Shown here one piece after another: positions 52,081-60,433 of a stretch of DNA of 64,000 nucleotides. The notes below the pieces were generated by a model. That model was given only the letters and a program-made list of their open reading frames with translations, was not told where the DNA came from and did not search any database. Every line of letters begins with the position of its first letter. Positions within the stretch are counted from its first letter, which is position 1. This DNA comes from Poriferisodalis sp965204195 (GTDB lineage: Bacteria > Actinomycetota > Acidimicrobiia > Acidimicrobiales > Poriferisodalaceae): contig NZ_OZ241975.1 in assembly GCF_965204195.1 (NCBI RefSeq), positions 3,348,001 through 3,412,000 of the forward strand, in the 5' to 3' direction. Made by a program: the position numbers and the translations under genes.

Positions 52081-52683
52081 CTATTGGCCTTGCAGTTGTC
52101 GCCCAACCGCGATGATGCGGGCCTGTTCCTCGCCTTCTCGGCTCAGTCTTGATGGTTGCGGGCCGAGGGGCGTGTCATATTTGGCGAACTCGGGATACGG
52201 CTGCGAGGTTTCTTGGTCGAGCTCCCACAGAACGAGCTGGCAAATTCTGGTGCCGGTCACGAGCTTGAGAGGAACAGTTCCGCTATTGACTAGCTCAAGC
52301 GTCAGCGCGCCGGTAAAGCCCGGGTGCACGGTCACTGCAGTTGCCACGAGCAGGCCGTTCCGAGCCCAGGAAGATCGATTCAGAACTTGCCCGGCTAGCC
52401 GGCGTGGTACCCGCAGATACTCAAGGGTCGAACCCAAGAGGAACTGGCCAGGATGGATGATGAGCTCGTTTCCAAACGCGACATTGAACCGATGTTCCCC
52501 GTGAGCCGAATAAGGATCCAAGACTCCTTGCTGTGCTCGTTGTACCTCCATGAATTCGGTGCCGAGACGAAGATCAATCGAGGCCGTTCCGACTTGGCGG
52601 GGATCAAGCAACGGACACACCACCAGCCGTTCGGCCGCATCCTCATGACTAAGGACTTCCCGAATTGCGACATCAGACAGCAT
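52081..52683 (-). CDS. dCTP deaminase-family protein
   Basis: The protein has 200 aa from ATG 52683. The trimeric dUTPase/Dcd fold shows as TASIDLRLGTEF, LNRSSWARNGLLVATAVTVH, PGFTGALTLELVNSG (catalytic Glu) and LVTGTRICQLVLWEL. It would convert dCTP to dUTP. Phage-defence dCTP deaminases that deplete dCTP are known. Its start overlaps the metalloprotease stop by 11 nt, so it belongs to that operon and is probably not the housekeeping dcd. Confidence 0.85.
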   Translation of the reverse strand: MLSDVAIREVLSHEDAAERLVVCPLLDPRQVGTASIDLRLGTEFMEVQRAQQGVLDPYSAHGEHRFNVAFGNELIIHPGQFLLGSTLEYLRVPRRLAGQVLNRSSWARNGLLVATAVTVHPGFTGALTLELVNSGTVPLKLVTGTRICQLVLWELDQETSQPYPEFAKYDTPLGPQPSRLSREGEEQARIIAVGRQLQGQ

Positions 52684-53932
52684 CGGAATCGCTCCAGAGT
52701 TGACGGATCTGCGACATCTCAATTGCGCGCAGCAGCACCCTGCTCAATTCGAGATCGCGTGTCGCCTCCACCAATGTCGCCGGCGAATCGCCATGCATCT
52801 GGAAGAACCACTGCCACCCCACAACCAAGATCTCCCAAGGCCCGATGGGCTGCTGGTCGACCTCACTCGGCGGCACTCGCATGCGCAGCTGACCCATCGC
52901 CTCGGGCGCAAGCGTGTAGTACGCGTCGGCGTCGATGGGCGTCTGAACGTGACCGGCGATGGTGGACTCGATGGCAGGTACCAACACGCTGCAGGCCGAC
53001 CGCAAGAACTCCTCCTGTTGATTGGCCGGCGCACTTGGCGCAGCCTGTTGCCGGAGCCATTCAGCGGTCTCGGGACACGTCGCCGCCAGGAAATCGCCCC
53101 AACCCGCACGAGTCAAGGACTCCAACACGGTGCGGAGTCGCTCGCTCGGGAAAGGGTGACTGCTAGCAGGGTCATCTTGTGCCGTTGCTGGAAGAAACGA
53201 CGCCGCGGCAAAGAGGTAGCTGGGGCCACATACGGCAGCCGCCAAGCTGTCGCAGAGGAGTTCGTCGACCCACCCGACGAGTTGAGTCTGAGACCTGAAG
53301 AGAGTCTCCGTCTCAGCTCCCGAGAAGTGCTGCGCGAGCAAGTCGTTCAGATCAGCGCTAGCGAGGCTCATAGTCGCGCTCCCGAGACTCGCTTGGAAGA
53401 TTGCCGTATGGCCGATCTCATGGACCAACAAGGGCATCAGTAGCGCGTTGAATGGGTCGAGCACGGGAACGAAGAACGCCACGGGCGTAGGTTTCAGCTC
53501 TGTAGGCCTACTGAGCGCTTCGCTCAGATCGAGCGTTGAGTACATATGGGCATTGTCGAAGTGGACGATTGGATCCGCGCCCTGAGGCAACAGCGCCTCG
53601 ATCGCCGAGTCAAGCGCCACCAGCATGCCTAGGGGCACGTCATCTCTTCGGGCGCTGTCCATTAGCGGCCGTAGGAATGGAAGGATCTTCTCGACCTCGA
53701 CAAGAGTCCGCTGCAATGTGCGTTCGGCGTATTCACGTGTGGCCGGGTCGTCGTTGGCACTGAGCCTTGCGTCGACTTCGGCAACCTTCGCCTGTGCTTC
53801 CTCGATCACTCGGCGGTGCAACTCAATGAGCTGGCTGCCGCGACCCGAGTAGCTCCTCGGTTGACCGCGGAGAGCGTTCTCGACGTGGCCAGCGATCAAG
53901 CTCCGGACAAGCTCGAGGCCTCGCTCATCCAT
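52673..53932 (-). CDS. Zinc metalloprotease-like protein (HExxH)
   Basis: The protein has 419 aa. The gluzincin-like active site is HEIGH at 171-175 (LLMPLLVHEIGHTAIFQ), with a possible third ligand in WVDELLCDSLAAAV (Glu224/Asp228). A coiled coil covers about 35-85. No signal peptide or membrane helix is visible. The family is not recognised. It lies between a helical hypothetical protein and the dCTP deaminase and overlaps both. Confidence 0.72.
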   Translation of the reverse strand: MDERGLELVRSLIAGHVENALRGQPRSYSGRGSQLIELHRRVIEEAQAKVAEVDARLSANDDPATREYAERTLQRTLVEVEKILPFLRPLMDSARRDDVPLGMLVALDSAIEALLPQGADPIVHFDNAHMYSTLDLSEALSRPTELKPTPVAFFVPVLDPFNALLMPLLVHEIGHTAIFQASLGSATMSLASADLNDLLAQHFSGAETETLFRSQTQLVGWVDELLCDSLAAAVCGPSYLFAAASFLPATAQDDPASSHPFPSERLRTVLESLTRAGWGDFLAATCPETAEWLRQQAAPSAPANQQEEFLRSACSVLVPAIESTIAGHVQTPIDADAYYTLAPEAMGQLRMRVPPSEVDQQPIGPWEILVVGWQWFFQMHGDSPATLVEATRDLELSRVLLRAIEMSQIRQLWSDSDAV

Positions 53933-54381
53933 CTTGGTCTCCGTTCTGGACTTCGTCTCGCCATAGCGGTCGTCCGATTCAAGGTGGCCGTGGCGAGGCC
54001 GTTGAAGAACTCGGAGACGACTCTGATCTGGTCAGTCGTCCCAGAACCGTCCACAATTGCATCGATAGATTCAATGAATCCGTCAAGTAGCGCTCCTACG
54101 TCAACTCCCGCGTTTGTTCGCGAGGCGACGCCGAACGTTTCTTCGAGGACCGAGATCGGCCGCATTGTTTGTAGCGCAGCTCGGGTTGGCACCGTCGCGC
54201 CAGCAAAACCCTTTAGTTCTTCCAGTAGTGCGCGGGCGTCGCTCAGTGCGTTCCGGTCGTCTTCGTTGAGCGTGCCTGATGCTGCTCTATGCACGGCCAA
54301 TGACGCTCGGTCTGCAAGGCGCCCGAGAGCTGTGAGATTTGCAACGCTCTCAACGCTCAAAAGATGTTCACGAAGAGTCAT
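53896..54381 (-). CDS. Helical hypothetical protein
   Basis: The protein has 161 aa, almost entirely helical and without Cys or recognisable motifs (ALSDARALLEELKGFAGATV). It overlaps the metalloprotease gene by 37 nt and follows the XRE gene by 9 bp. Its role is probably structural or as a partner in this operon. Confidence 0.65.
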   Translation of the reverse strand: MTLREHLLSVESVANLTALGRLADRASLAVHRAASGTLNEDDRNALSDARALLEELKGFAGATVPTRAALQTMRPISVLEETFGVASRTNAGVDVGALLDGFIESIDAIVDGSGTTDQIRVVSEFFNGLATATLNRTTAMARRSPERRPRWMSEASSLSGA

Positions 54382-54390
54382 GATTCCTCG

Positions 54391-54783
54391 CTAACGGATC
54401 GTGCGCTTGATCGTCTCGTAGATGTGGGCCCAATCATCGGGCTCACCTGGTTGTTTACCTCGGTAGTGAATGCCGGCAAGCATTGCGACGTCGGCTTGAG
54501 GGAGTCTTGCGCCTTGGGCAAAAGCCCGCAGGGATGCGGGTAGCTGCTCAGACTCAACCGGTTGCCAGGTGTCAGGCGTTCCCGTCAAGTCCGTGATCGA
54601 GGTTCCCAGCGCTGTCGCTAGGCGCCGCAGTACCTCGTGGCTCGGCGTCGTCGACGCGCCATGCTCAAGCTGCGATAGGTATGCCTTCGAAATTCCGGCT
54701 CGGTGCGCGACCTCGGTGAGCGAGAGCGCCTGTTCCTGACGCATCACTCGCAGTCGAGCACCCAGAGAATCGTTTCCGCTCAT
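54391..54783 (-). CDS. XRE-family HTH regulator of the protease/dCTP deaminase operon
   Basis: The protein has 130 aa from ATG 54783. The HTH at about 8-62 is LRVMRQEQALSLTEVAHRAG followed by ISKAYLSQLEHGAS. The second half (LPASLRAFAQGARLPQADVA) is typical of single-gene XRE repressors. It is the first gene of the operon and divergent from the DUF3892 gene. Shared half-sites in the gap suggest that it controls both. Confidence 0.88.
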   Translation of the reverse strand: MSGNDSLGARLRVMRQEQALSLTEVAHRAGISKAYLSQLEHGASTTPSHEVLRRLATALGTSITDLTGTPDTWQPVESEQLPASLRAFAQGARLPQADVAMLAGIHYRGKQPGEPDDWAHIYETIKRTIR

Positions 54784-54837
54784 CGCTCCATCATGACTGG
54801 TGTCGTTCGTGATGTCAAACATTCCTGCGCGAAATAG

Positions 54838-54896
54838 TTGACAGGCACGCAGCTTGCCTGTATGTTTGGGATCACGAACACATTCGTTCTTGATCC
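54838..54896 (+). promoter_or_regulatory. Promoter and operator between XRE and DUF3892 genes
   Basis: TTGACA (54838) and TATGTT (54861) are 17 nt apart. Just downstream is an 11-nt inverted repeat with one mismatch (GGATCACGAAC / GTTCTTGATCC, 54869-54896). The half-site GTTCGTGAT recurs at 54805-54813 on the XRE side. Confidence 0.6.
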
Positions 54897-54916
54897 AGAA
54901 CCAAGGAGAATCAGTT

Positions 54917-55174
54917 ATGGACAGGGCAGTCACCCAGACAGGCAAGGACATCTACGGGGACATCACCCGGCTGTGCAACCCTACGGCTACATGGTCGTCG
55001 GTCTCAAAGGAGACTGCGATCTATCACATCGAGAACTACATCCACACCTATCACGTCCCGTGGAGGACTGGTCGAACCGAGATCAGGGTCGTGAACGGTC
55101 CAAACGGCAAGTACCTCAGAACCGATCAGGACCACACGACTCGCAACAACCTCAACGATCTGCCCGACTGCTAG
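54917..55174 (+). CDS. DUF3892 family protein
   Basis: The protein has 85 aa from ATG 54917, with AGGAGA 7 nt upstream. The family pattern covers it all: ITRLCNPTATWSSVSKETAI, YHVPWRTGRTEIRVV, GKYLRTDQDHTTRNNLNDLP. Its function is unknown. DUF3892 genes are frequent in mobile regions. Confidence 0.87.
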   Translation: MDRAVTQTGKDIYGDITRLCNPTATWSSVSKETAIYHIENYIHTYHVPWRTGRTEIRVVNGPNGKYLRTDQDHTTRNNLNDLPDC

Positions 55175-55237
55175 CGCTTGGATCGCTTGAGATAGCTGGC
55201 TTGCTGGGCCTCTCCGCTCGTAGTTCGCCCGCTTCAC

Positions 55238-55475
55238 CAACGGTGTGAAACGCTGGCTCATGGCGCGTATCGAGATGATCCCTGACGGCTCCTGGGACGG
55301 CGAGCTCGGCGAGCTGCACCCCCGTGTCGCGGACCCCACCCATCGCCGGGTCGACAACATCCTGGCCGTCCACTCGCTCAACCCCCGCTCCATGGCCGCA
55401 CACCAAGGCCTCTACGAATCTGCCATGGCCAGCACCGCCACGCTGCACACGGTTGAACGCGCGAGAATCGCCGCC
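55238..55475 (+). pseudogene. Truncated copy of the AhpD-like peroxidase gene 5' end
   Basis: These 238 bp match 60412-60650 with few differences, including upstream GGTGTGAAAC and the first 70 or so codons (MARIEMIPDGSWDGELGELH). Similarity ends before the CxxU motif. The frame runs on into unrelated sequence and stops at 55493. It lacks the catalytic part. Confidence 0.85.
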
Positions 55476-55510
55476 TCCTGGCCTCAATGGTGAAGACGCG
55501 GCTGTGGTGA

Positions 55511-55681
55511 TTAGCGCTCGCGCCGCACGCCCTTGAACGGGCCGCCTGATTTCTTCATCGCCATGAACCGGCCCGAGGCTGCGTCGCGCTTGGTCCAGTT
55601 TCCGTTCTTCGGGTTCTGGAATTGACTGCGGCCTGTTACTGCACCGTGCCGGCCGCCACCCTTCGCACCGTTCTTGGCCAT
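55511..55681 (-). CDS. Small conserved basic protein (56 aa)
   Basis: MAKNGAKGGGRHGAVTGRSQ and the following NPKNGNWTKRDAASGRFM match a widespread small protein family of unknown function found in bacteria and near mobile elements. The end GGPFKGVRRER is also typical. It is highly basic, so nucleic-acid binding is possible. Confidence 0.75.
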   Translation of the reverse strand: MAKNGAKGGGRHGAVTGRSQFQNPKNGNWTKRDAASGRFMAMKKSGGPFKGVRRER

Positions 55682-55874
55682 CGTGACTCCCGCCTCCGTG
55701 GAACTCAGCGTATTCCTCAGGTGATTGAACTGGGAGTGATCTCTGCGGTGGCCTGTGCGGCATCGCTGAGATGGACCGGTGGCGCTGCGTGGTGCCGGCG
55801 TGGGGTTCTTCGGCCCATTCCGAAGTGGTCGGATCCCAGATGTCGTGCTGCCGACCCGGCGGTCAGGGCGCCTT

Positions 55875-56375
55875 CTAGCTGGCCGCCAACACGGGCGTCT
55901 GCAATTCGGCATCGGACACCTCGACGCTGGCGTAGAGCGCGTCGGGGTCCTCGTGCCGCCGTGTTGCGGCCTCGTCGAACAGGTCGTGAGGATCCTGCGG
56001 TTGCGGCGTACGCGGTCTCATCCAGAAGACCCCTGTCGCCCCTGCTTCCACAGCATTGACCGCTGACGGCAGGTCGAGAAGCAGCGCACCGGTCGCGCGC
56101 AGCGGATCGTGGCCAACTCCTTCAATCGCGAAGACCGTGAGCCCCGTCTTGATGACAGCAGCCAACTCGCTGGGATTCCGCAGCATGCGGTAGTTCAGGG
56201 TCACCAGTCCCTCAAACCCGAGCTGGCGCAGAGCGATCAGCAACGGCCGGTCGTCGAGCTCGGTCAACCGGTCATCGATCTGACGAATGGGCAGCAGTTC
56301 CAGCGAGCCCATCCAAGGCTTCAGGGCGTTGACGATCGGTTCAGGAAAGTTGTGCTCCAGCGGGAGCTGCATCAC
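55875..56375 (-). CDS. PIN-like toxin of a DUF433-type pair
   Basis: The protein has 166 aa. The N-terminal half has a DUF5615/PIN-like layout: EHNFPEPIVNALKPWMGSLE, LTELDDRPLLIALRQLGFEG, LVTLNYRMLRNPSELAAVIK. It overlaps the upstream DUF433 gene by 4 nt. It would be a metal-dependent RNase toxin. Confidence 0.75.
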   Translation of the reverse strand: MMQLPLEHNFPEPIVNALKPWMGSLELLPIRQIDDRLTELDDRPLLIALRQLGFEGLVTLNYRMLRNPSELAAVIKTGLTVFAIEGVGHDPLRATGALLLDLPSAVNAVEAGATGVFWMRPRTPQPQDPHDLFDEAATRRHEDPDALYASVEVSDAELQTPVLAAS

Positions 56376-57052
56376 GCAGCCAGTGAGCTCTCGAGCTCGA
56401 CTGCCTCCCTGAAGGCCTCCGTGTCGAAGCCCGGGTAGAGGTCGGCGACCGCCTCGTAGTCGCCGAGGCTCTTGTAGAGCGCGGCGGCGGACAGGGTCGT
56501 GATGCGCGAGCCGGCGAGGTGCGGCTCGCCTGAGACCCGTCCCGGAACGATGCGGAGGTTGGGGCGGGGGCGGATGAGGTCGGGTCCCCGGCGGTCGGCG
56601 ACATCGAACGGACCCAAGAGGTCCATCGACTCGAGCATGGCCGCCTGTCCCGCCTGGTGCGGGACGCCGTCCACGTCCACCCAGATCTTGCCGGAGGCAT
56701 CAACCCGCAGCGGCGACGTCAGCCGGCCGTCGCTGTCGTCCCAGATGTCCAATCCGTGCCGCTCCAACTCGGCTAGGGCCTCGCGCACCCGCGGTATCGG
56801 GCTCGCTGGAACGCTTGCCTCGGTCTCGAACTTCGGGTGCCGCAGCCAATAGACGATGCGCAGCGCCATCAGATCGGCGTAGGACCACAGCTTCACCCGA
56901 GTGGGCGACACCGACGGAGTCACCAACCCATTGCGAGCCCAGAGATACACCGTCGACTGCGGCACGCCCGACAGGGCCGAGGCGCGGTGAGCCTCGTAGC
57001 AGCCGTCGAATGCGGCGTTCAAGCGTGCGGAGAGCGGCTCGTAAGCGGTCAT
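56372..57052 (-). CDS. HTH plus DUF433 antitoxin
   Basis: The protein has 226 aa. The N-terminus is a MerR-like helix-turn-helix (ASALSGVPQSTVYLWARNGL). The C-terminus is DUF433: VSGEPHLAGSRITTLSAAAL followed by YPGFDTEAFREAVELE. This is the VapB-type antitoxin for the PIN-like gene. The pair is the first of two such modules in this window. Confidence 0.82.
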   Translation of the reverse strand: MTAYEPLSARLNAAFDGCYEAHRASALSGVPQSTVYLWARNGLVTPSVSPTRVKLWSYADLMALRIVYWLRHPKFETEASVPASPIPRVREALAELERHGLDIWDDSDGRLTSPLRVDASGKIWVDVDGVPHQAGQAAMLESMDLLGPFDVADRRGPDLIRPRPNLRIVPGRVSGEPHLAGSRITTLSAAALYKSLGDYEAVADLYPGFDTEAFREAVELESSLAA

Positions 57053-57187
57053 CGATCTGATCTGGCTCCGAGTCCTGGCCGCGAACGGCTCTCACCAGTG
57101 CCGAACTGCGCCTCAATGTACCTATGGCGGTAAGCGGCGAAGAATGGTTTTCGGCGAGGCGCGGCCCGGTGATGTAGCGGCGACCCG

Positions 57188-57757
57188 ATGGGCGACATCG
57201 CGCACGAGGCGTGGATCGGCGACGGCGGCAAGCTGGTGCCCGCAAGGCTGCGCGACACCATCAAGTCGTACTGGCCGGACTCGCCCGACGACAGCGCCCG
57301 CGACCTGCTCGGCAAAGCGCTCGAATTGCTCGGCGGCTCACTGCGGCTGCTGAATGAGCCCAGGTTCCGCCCCGCTTGGGGCGAGAACTGGCATGAGGAG
57401 CTCTGCAGTCGGTACAGCATCCTTGAGAGCCACCGGTTCCGCGTCTCTCCAAACGATCCCTATGTTCACTTGAAGATCTTCCAGAAAGAGCGGAATGCTG
57501 CGTCGGCTCTGTTCGGGAGCGAGGCTGACCAGAGACTCCGCAACTCGTTGTGTGCCCGCAACCAGTGGGCCCACTTCGCCGACATCAGTGGAGTGCAGGC
57601 ACGCGACGACGTCGTCGAGATGATCGATCTCATCGCCCACGGCCGCATAGGCGCCGAGGCCGACGGACTCGCCGTCGACAACAGACGAATCGACCAGCAC
57701 CTCGCCCGGCTCGAGAACATCCGCCGCGCCCTCGACTTCCAGATCAGCGGGCACTGA
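57188..57757 (+). CDS. Swt1-type HEPN domain protein
   Basis: The protein has 189 aa. The HEPN RNase motif RNQWAH (R-x4-H) lies in LRNSLCARNQWAHFADISG. DLLGKALELLGGSLRLLNEP and the preceding tract fit the Swt1-like HEPN group. It may be an RNase effector. No nucleotidyltransferase partner is adjacent. Confidence 0.72.
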   Translation: MGDIAHEAWIGDGGKLVPARLRDTIKSYWPDSPDDSARDLLGKALELLGGSLRLLNEPRFRPAWGENWHEELCSRYSILESHRFRVSPNDPYVHLKIFQKERNAASALFGSEADQRLRNSLCARNQWAHFADISGVQARDDVVEMIDLIAHGRIGAEADGLAVDNRRIDQHLARLENIRRALDFQISGH

Positions 57758-57903
57758 GCCCCGGATGCGCTCTGCTCGGGCGGGGCCAGGCCGTCCTGCG
57801 CCGGGGCTTGCGTCGAGGCATCGATGTGACCTTCCCACAGCAGCGGCGATCACGACGAAAGCTAACGACTCGATTCCGGGGCAGCAGAAGTACGCTCCGC
57901 GTC

Positions 57904-58272
57904 ATGCGCCGGGCCGCCGCCGAGAACGACGGCCGTGTGTCGTTGGGCACCGTTCGCGGTCGTGTCGAGATGCGTTCTGGACGGGACGGGTCGCAATACG
58001 CCCTCTGTGAGCTTGTCGACGGCAGAGCGGTGATGTGCTACCCGACCACCGACACGGAGACGGCGCTGCGGGACGCACGTGGCCGCGTCGCCGACGTGAC
58101 CGGCACGGTGCAGCGAGACCCCGCGACGGACCAGCCGCGTTCGATCCATGGCATCACCAGCGTCGACCTCGTGGAGCAAGGCACCAGCACGGCGTACCGC
58201 TCCGCACGCAGCGTACTCAAGACCCGCGAGCCAGCCGAGGTGCTCATCCGCCGAATGCGAGACGCCCAGTAG
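57904..58272 (+). CDS. Hypothetical protein
   Basis: The protein has 122 aa from ATG 57904, preceded by TACGCT and a 7-nt gap (leaderless). The content is beta-rich: LGTVRGRVEMRSGRDGSQYA, then VADVTGTVQRDPATDQPRSI. I do not recognise a family. It may accompany the NYN gene remnant downstream. Confidence 0.65.
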   Translation: MRRAAAENDGRVSLGTVRGRVEMRSGRDGSQYALCELVDGRAVMCYPTTDTETALRDARGRVADVTGTVQRDPATDQPRSIHGITSVDLVEQGTSTAYRSARSVLKTREPAEVLIRRMRDAQ

Positions 58273-58396
58273 TCCCCGCACCGCCGTCTGCACGCAGACA
58301 TCTTCTTGTGATACTAGAATATATTTCAAATTCTTTGCATACCATTCGGCTTCGCGCTATGAACGGCGGCACAACTCTCTCAGGCAGGAGGGCCGG

Positions 58397-58839
58397 ATGC
58401 GAGTCGGGGTCTACACCGACGGATTGAATCTGTACTACGGCGGAAGATCCATATGCGGTCGTGGGCGACCGGACTGGCGCTGGCTCGACCTCCGTCAACT
58501 GAGCCAGCGGCTGCTCGACCGGCGGCGATCATGGACGGCTCGCTCAGCCGTCCTGCACCGGATCGTGTATTGCACGGCGTTCATGGATGGCGGCAGCAAC
58601 CCCAGCGGACGGCAGAACCAAGAAACGACAGCGACTTGAGCCTTCCGATCCGCGAGAGCCGCCTGCGTGTGCCCGTCGGTGTCGTCAACCCGAGCGCAGG
58701 ACAGCTGGCAGGCGATCTACGAGGCAGCACCAGCGACGGCGTGGGCGACCACTGGTGGTACCAACTCGACCGAGCGGACTTCACCAGCTGCCAGCTGCCA
58801 AATCCTGTTGGCACGTGCGCCAAGCCGCTCGGCTGGTAG
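58397..58839 (+). pseudogene. NYN-domain gene with internal deletion and frameshift
   Basis: The first 80 codons (MRVGVYTDGLNLYYGGRSIC, with AGGAGG upstream) are the NYN N-terminus. After about 58630 the C-terminal part continues in another frame: SRLRVPVGVVNPSAGQLAGD and DFTSCQLPNPVG. Roughly 90 codons of the middle are missing, including catalytic acidic residues. Confidence 0.7.
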
Positions 58840-58850
58840 CCAACAAGAAA

Positions 58851-58873
58851 ACCCGGCCCCTCAAGGGCCGGGT
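58851..58873 (-). terminator. Rho-independent terminator, minus strand
   Basis: The hairpin ACCCGGCCC-N5-GGGCCGGGT is followed on the minus strand by TTTTCTTGTT. On the plus strand it sits just past the NYN remnant and may end that transcript too. Confidence 0.7.
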
Positions 58874-59315
58874 GGGTTAGGGACTCAGCATAGCTGCCAG
58901 ACCCGCCGAAGCAACACCAACCTTGTTGACGCGGCGTCCGCCGACCGCCGTGGTCGACTCACCTCTTCGCCACTTACGCAGCTCACGCACCGAGACACCC
59001 GGTCGCAACACGCAAGGGTGTCAAGGCCGCTCTCACCGTCCCCGGCATGAAATAACCCCGCCAGGCCCGGCAAAGCCGGGACGGCGGGGAGGAATGGACA
59101 CACGGTAACGCCTATCGACACCCAGCACACCGCGCGGCGACTCAGAACCGTCTCGACAGGTCCGGGGTTGTGCCGGGCGGCCGGGCGTGGCAGGCTTGAC
59201 CCAATCTTCCCCGCCGTCCGCCGCCGCCCAGCGGAGGTGCACTGGCGGGGCTTTTGTTGGCGCGAACGCCGTTCGGAAGCCTGGCGCACGGCCGGATTGT
59301 TCTAGAATCGAACAC
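58874..59315. other. Intergenic region with hairpins
   Basis: No convincing gene is seen. A hairpin (59056-59089, CCCCGCC...CCCGGC-AAA-GCCGGG...GGCGGGG) and a second GC stem ending in CTTTTGTT (59209-59255, plus strand) are present. A short minus-strand frame ending at the terminator (VSVRELRKWRRGE) could encode about 44 residues, but with little support. A TAGAAT box at 59303 precedes the next gene by 7 nt. Confidence 0.55.
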
Positions 59316-60422
59316 GTGGCGCTGGACACGGCAGAACTTGGACAGCGCATCGCCGCTGCGAGGCGAGACGCCGGGCTGACGCAGGCTGAGTGCGCGACCC
59401 GTGCCGGGCTGCATCGCAGCGCCCTGGCCAAGATCGAGACCGGGGGCCGGGGCGTCGGCGCCATGGAGCTGGCCAACATCGCGGAGGCCGTCGACATCCG
59501 GATTGAGTGGCTGTTCAACGAGGCGCCTGCTGCAGTGATCTCTCGTCGACGCGGGCGAGTCTCCGACGCGCCGAGCCCAAGCGTCGACCGGATGGTCGAG
59601 CGGGCAACCCGCGAAACGGAGTTCCTCCAGCGCCTCGGCGTCGGACTCGAGCTCCCGCCCTCGCCTGCGTTCGACTATCCCGCAACAGACGAAGAGACCG
59701 AAACCGCGGCGGCAGCCGCTCGTCGGCTGTTGGGCTATGGCGATGAAGAGCCGGCGAACTACCTCGCCCGTGCCGCCGAAGGGATGGGATTGCTCACGTT
59801 CTCTTTGGCCCTCGGAGACGAGAGTGCAGACGGGACCTCGATGCTGCTCACCGAAGGCGGCGTGGCAGTGATCAATGGCAACCGGGCCGTCGGACGCCGC
59901 CGGCTCACGCTCGCACACGAGATCGGTCACTACGTCTTCGCCGACGAGTACTCCACCGACTGGATCGTCGCGAACTCACAGGCAGAGGGCGTTGAGGCCC
60001 GCATCGACCGTTTCGCGAGAGCACTGCTGCTGCCTCGGGCCGCGCTGCGAGAACGCTGGCACGGCGGGGACGACACCCGCACTGACGCCGTTCTTATCGC
60101 AAGCGAATTTCGGGTGGATATGTCGACGCTCGCGCAGCGACTCGCGGAACTCGACGTGGCCCCAGCGGCGGAAGTGCACCGAGTTCGACAGACCCGCACT
60201 CGGCAGGCAGACATCGTCGATCACGGGCTCATAGTTCCCGTCGAGCTTGAGCCTCCGACACTGCCTGAGGCTTACAGCAAGGCCGTGCTGCGCGCCTACC
60301 GCGGCGAGGAGATATCGGCGGCGCGCGCCCTGGGCCTGCTGTTCGATACCTGGGACGAAGAAGAACTGCCGGAGCTTCCGAAGCTTCCACACGACGATTC
60401 GCCGGTCTCCGCATCGGTGTGA
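59316..60422 (+). CDS. HTH/ImmA-IrrE fusion protein
   Basis: The protein has 368 aa from GTG 59316. An N-terminal XRE HTH (LGQRIAAARRDAGLTQAECA, then LHRSALAKIETGGR) is fused to an ImmA/IrrE metallopeptidase with HEIGH in RLTLAHEIGHYVFADEYS and RIDRFARALLLPRAALRERW. Such fusions act as stress sensors or toxin-antitoxin regulators. It ends 11 bp before the selenoprotein gene, so they may be co-transcribed. Confidence 0.87.
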   Translation: MALDTAELGQRIAAARRDAGLTQAECATRAGLHRSALAKIETGGRGVGAMELANIAEAVDIRIEWLFNEAPAAVISRRRGRVSDAPSPSVDRMVERATRETEFLQRLGVGLELPPSPAFDYPATDEETETAAAAARRLLGYGDEEPANYLARAAEGMGLLTFSLALGDESADGTSMLLTEGGVAVINGNRAVGRRRLTLAHEIGHYVFADEYSTDWIVANSQAEGVEARIDRFARALLLPRAALRERWHGGDDTRTDAVLIASEFRVDMSTLAQRLAELDVAPAAEVHRVRQTRTRQADIVDHGLIVPVELEPPTLPEAYSKAVLRAYRGEEISAARALGLLFDTWDEEELPELPKLPHDDSPVSASV

Positions 60423-60433
60423 AACTCTGGCTC

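Noticed and set aside
52081..52683. Housekeeping dcd
   Set aside because: It is translationally coupled to a metalloprotease and XRE operon in a defence island, so an accessory role is more likely.
58885..59289. 134-codon minus-strand frame
   Set aside because: It spans several hairpins and the terminator region, with no start signal or motif. A shorter 44-codon frame is equally unsupported.
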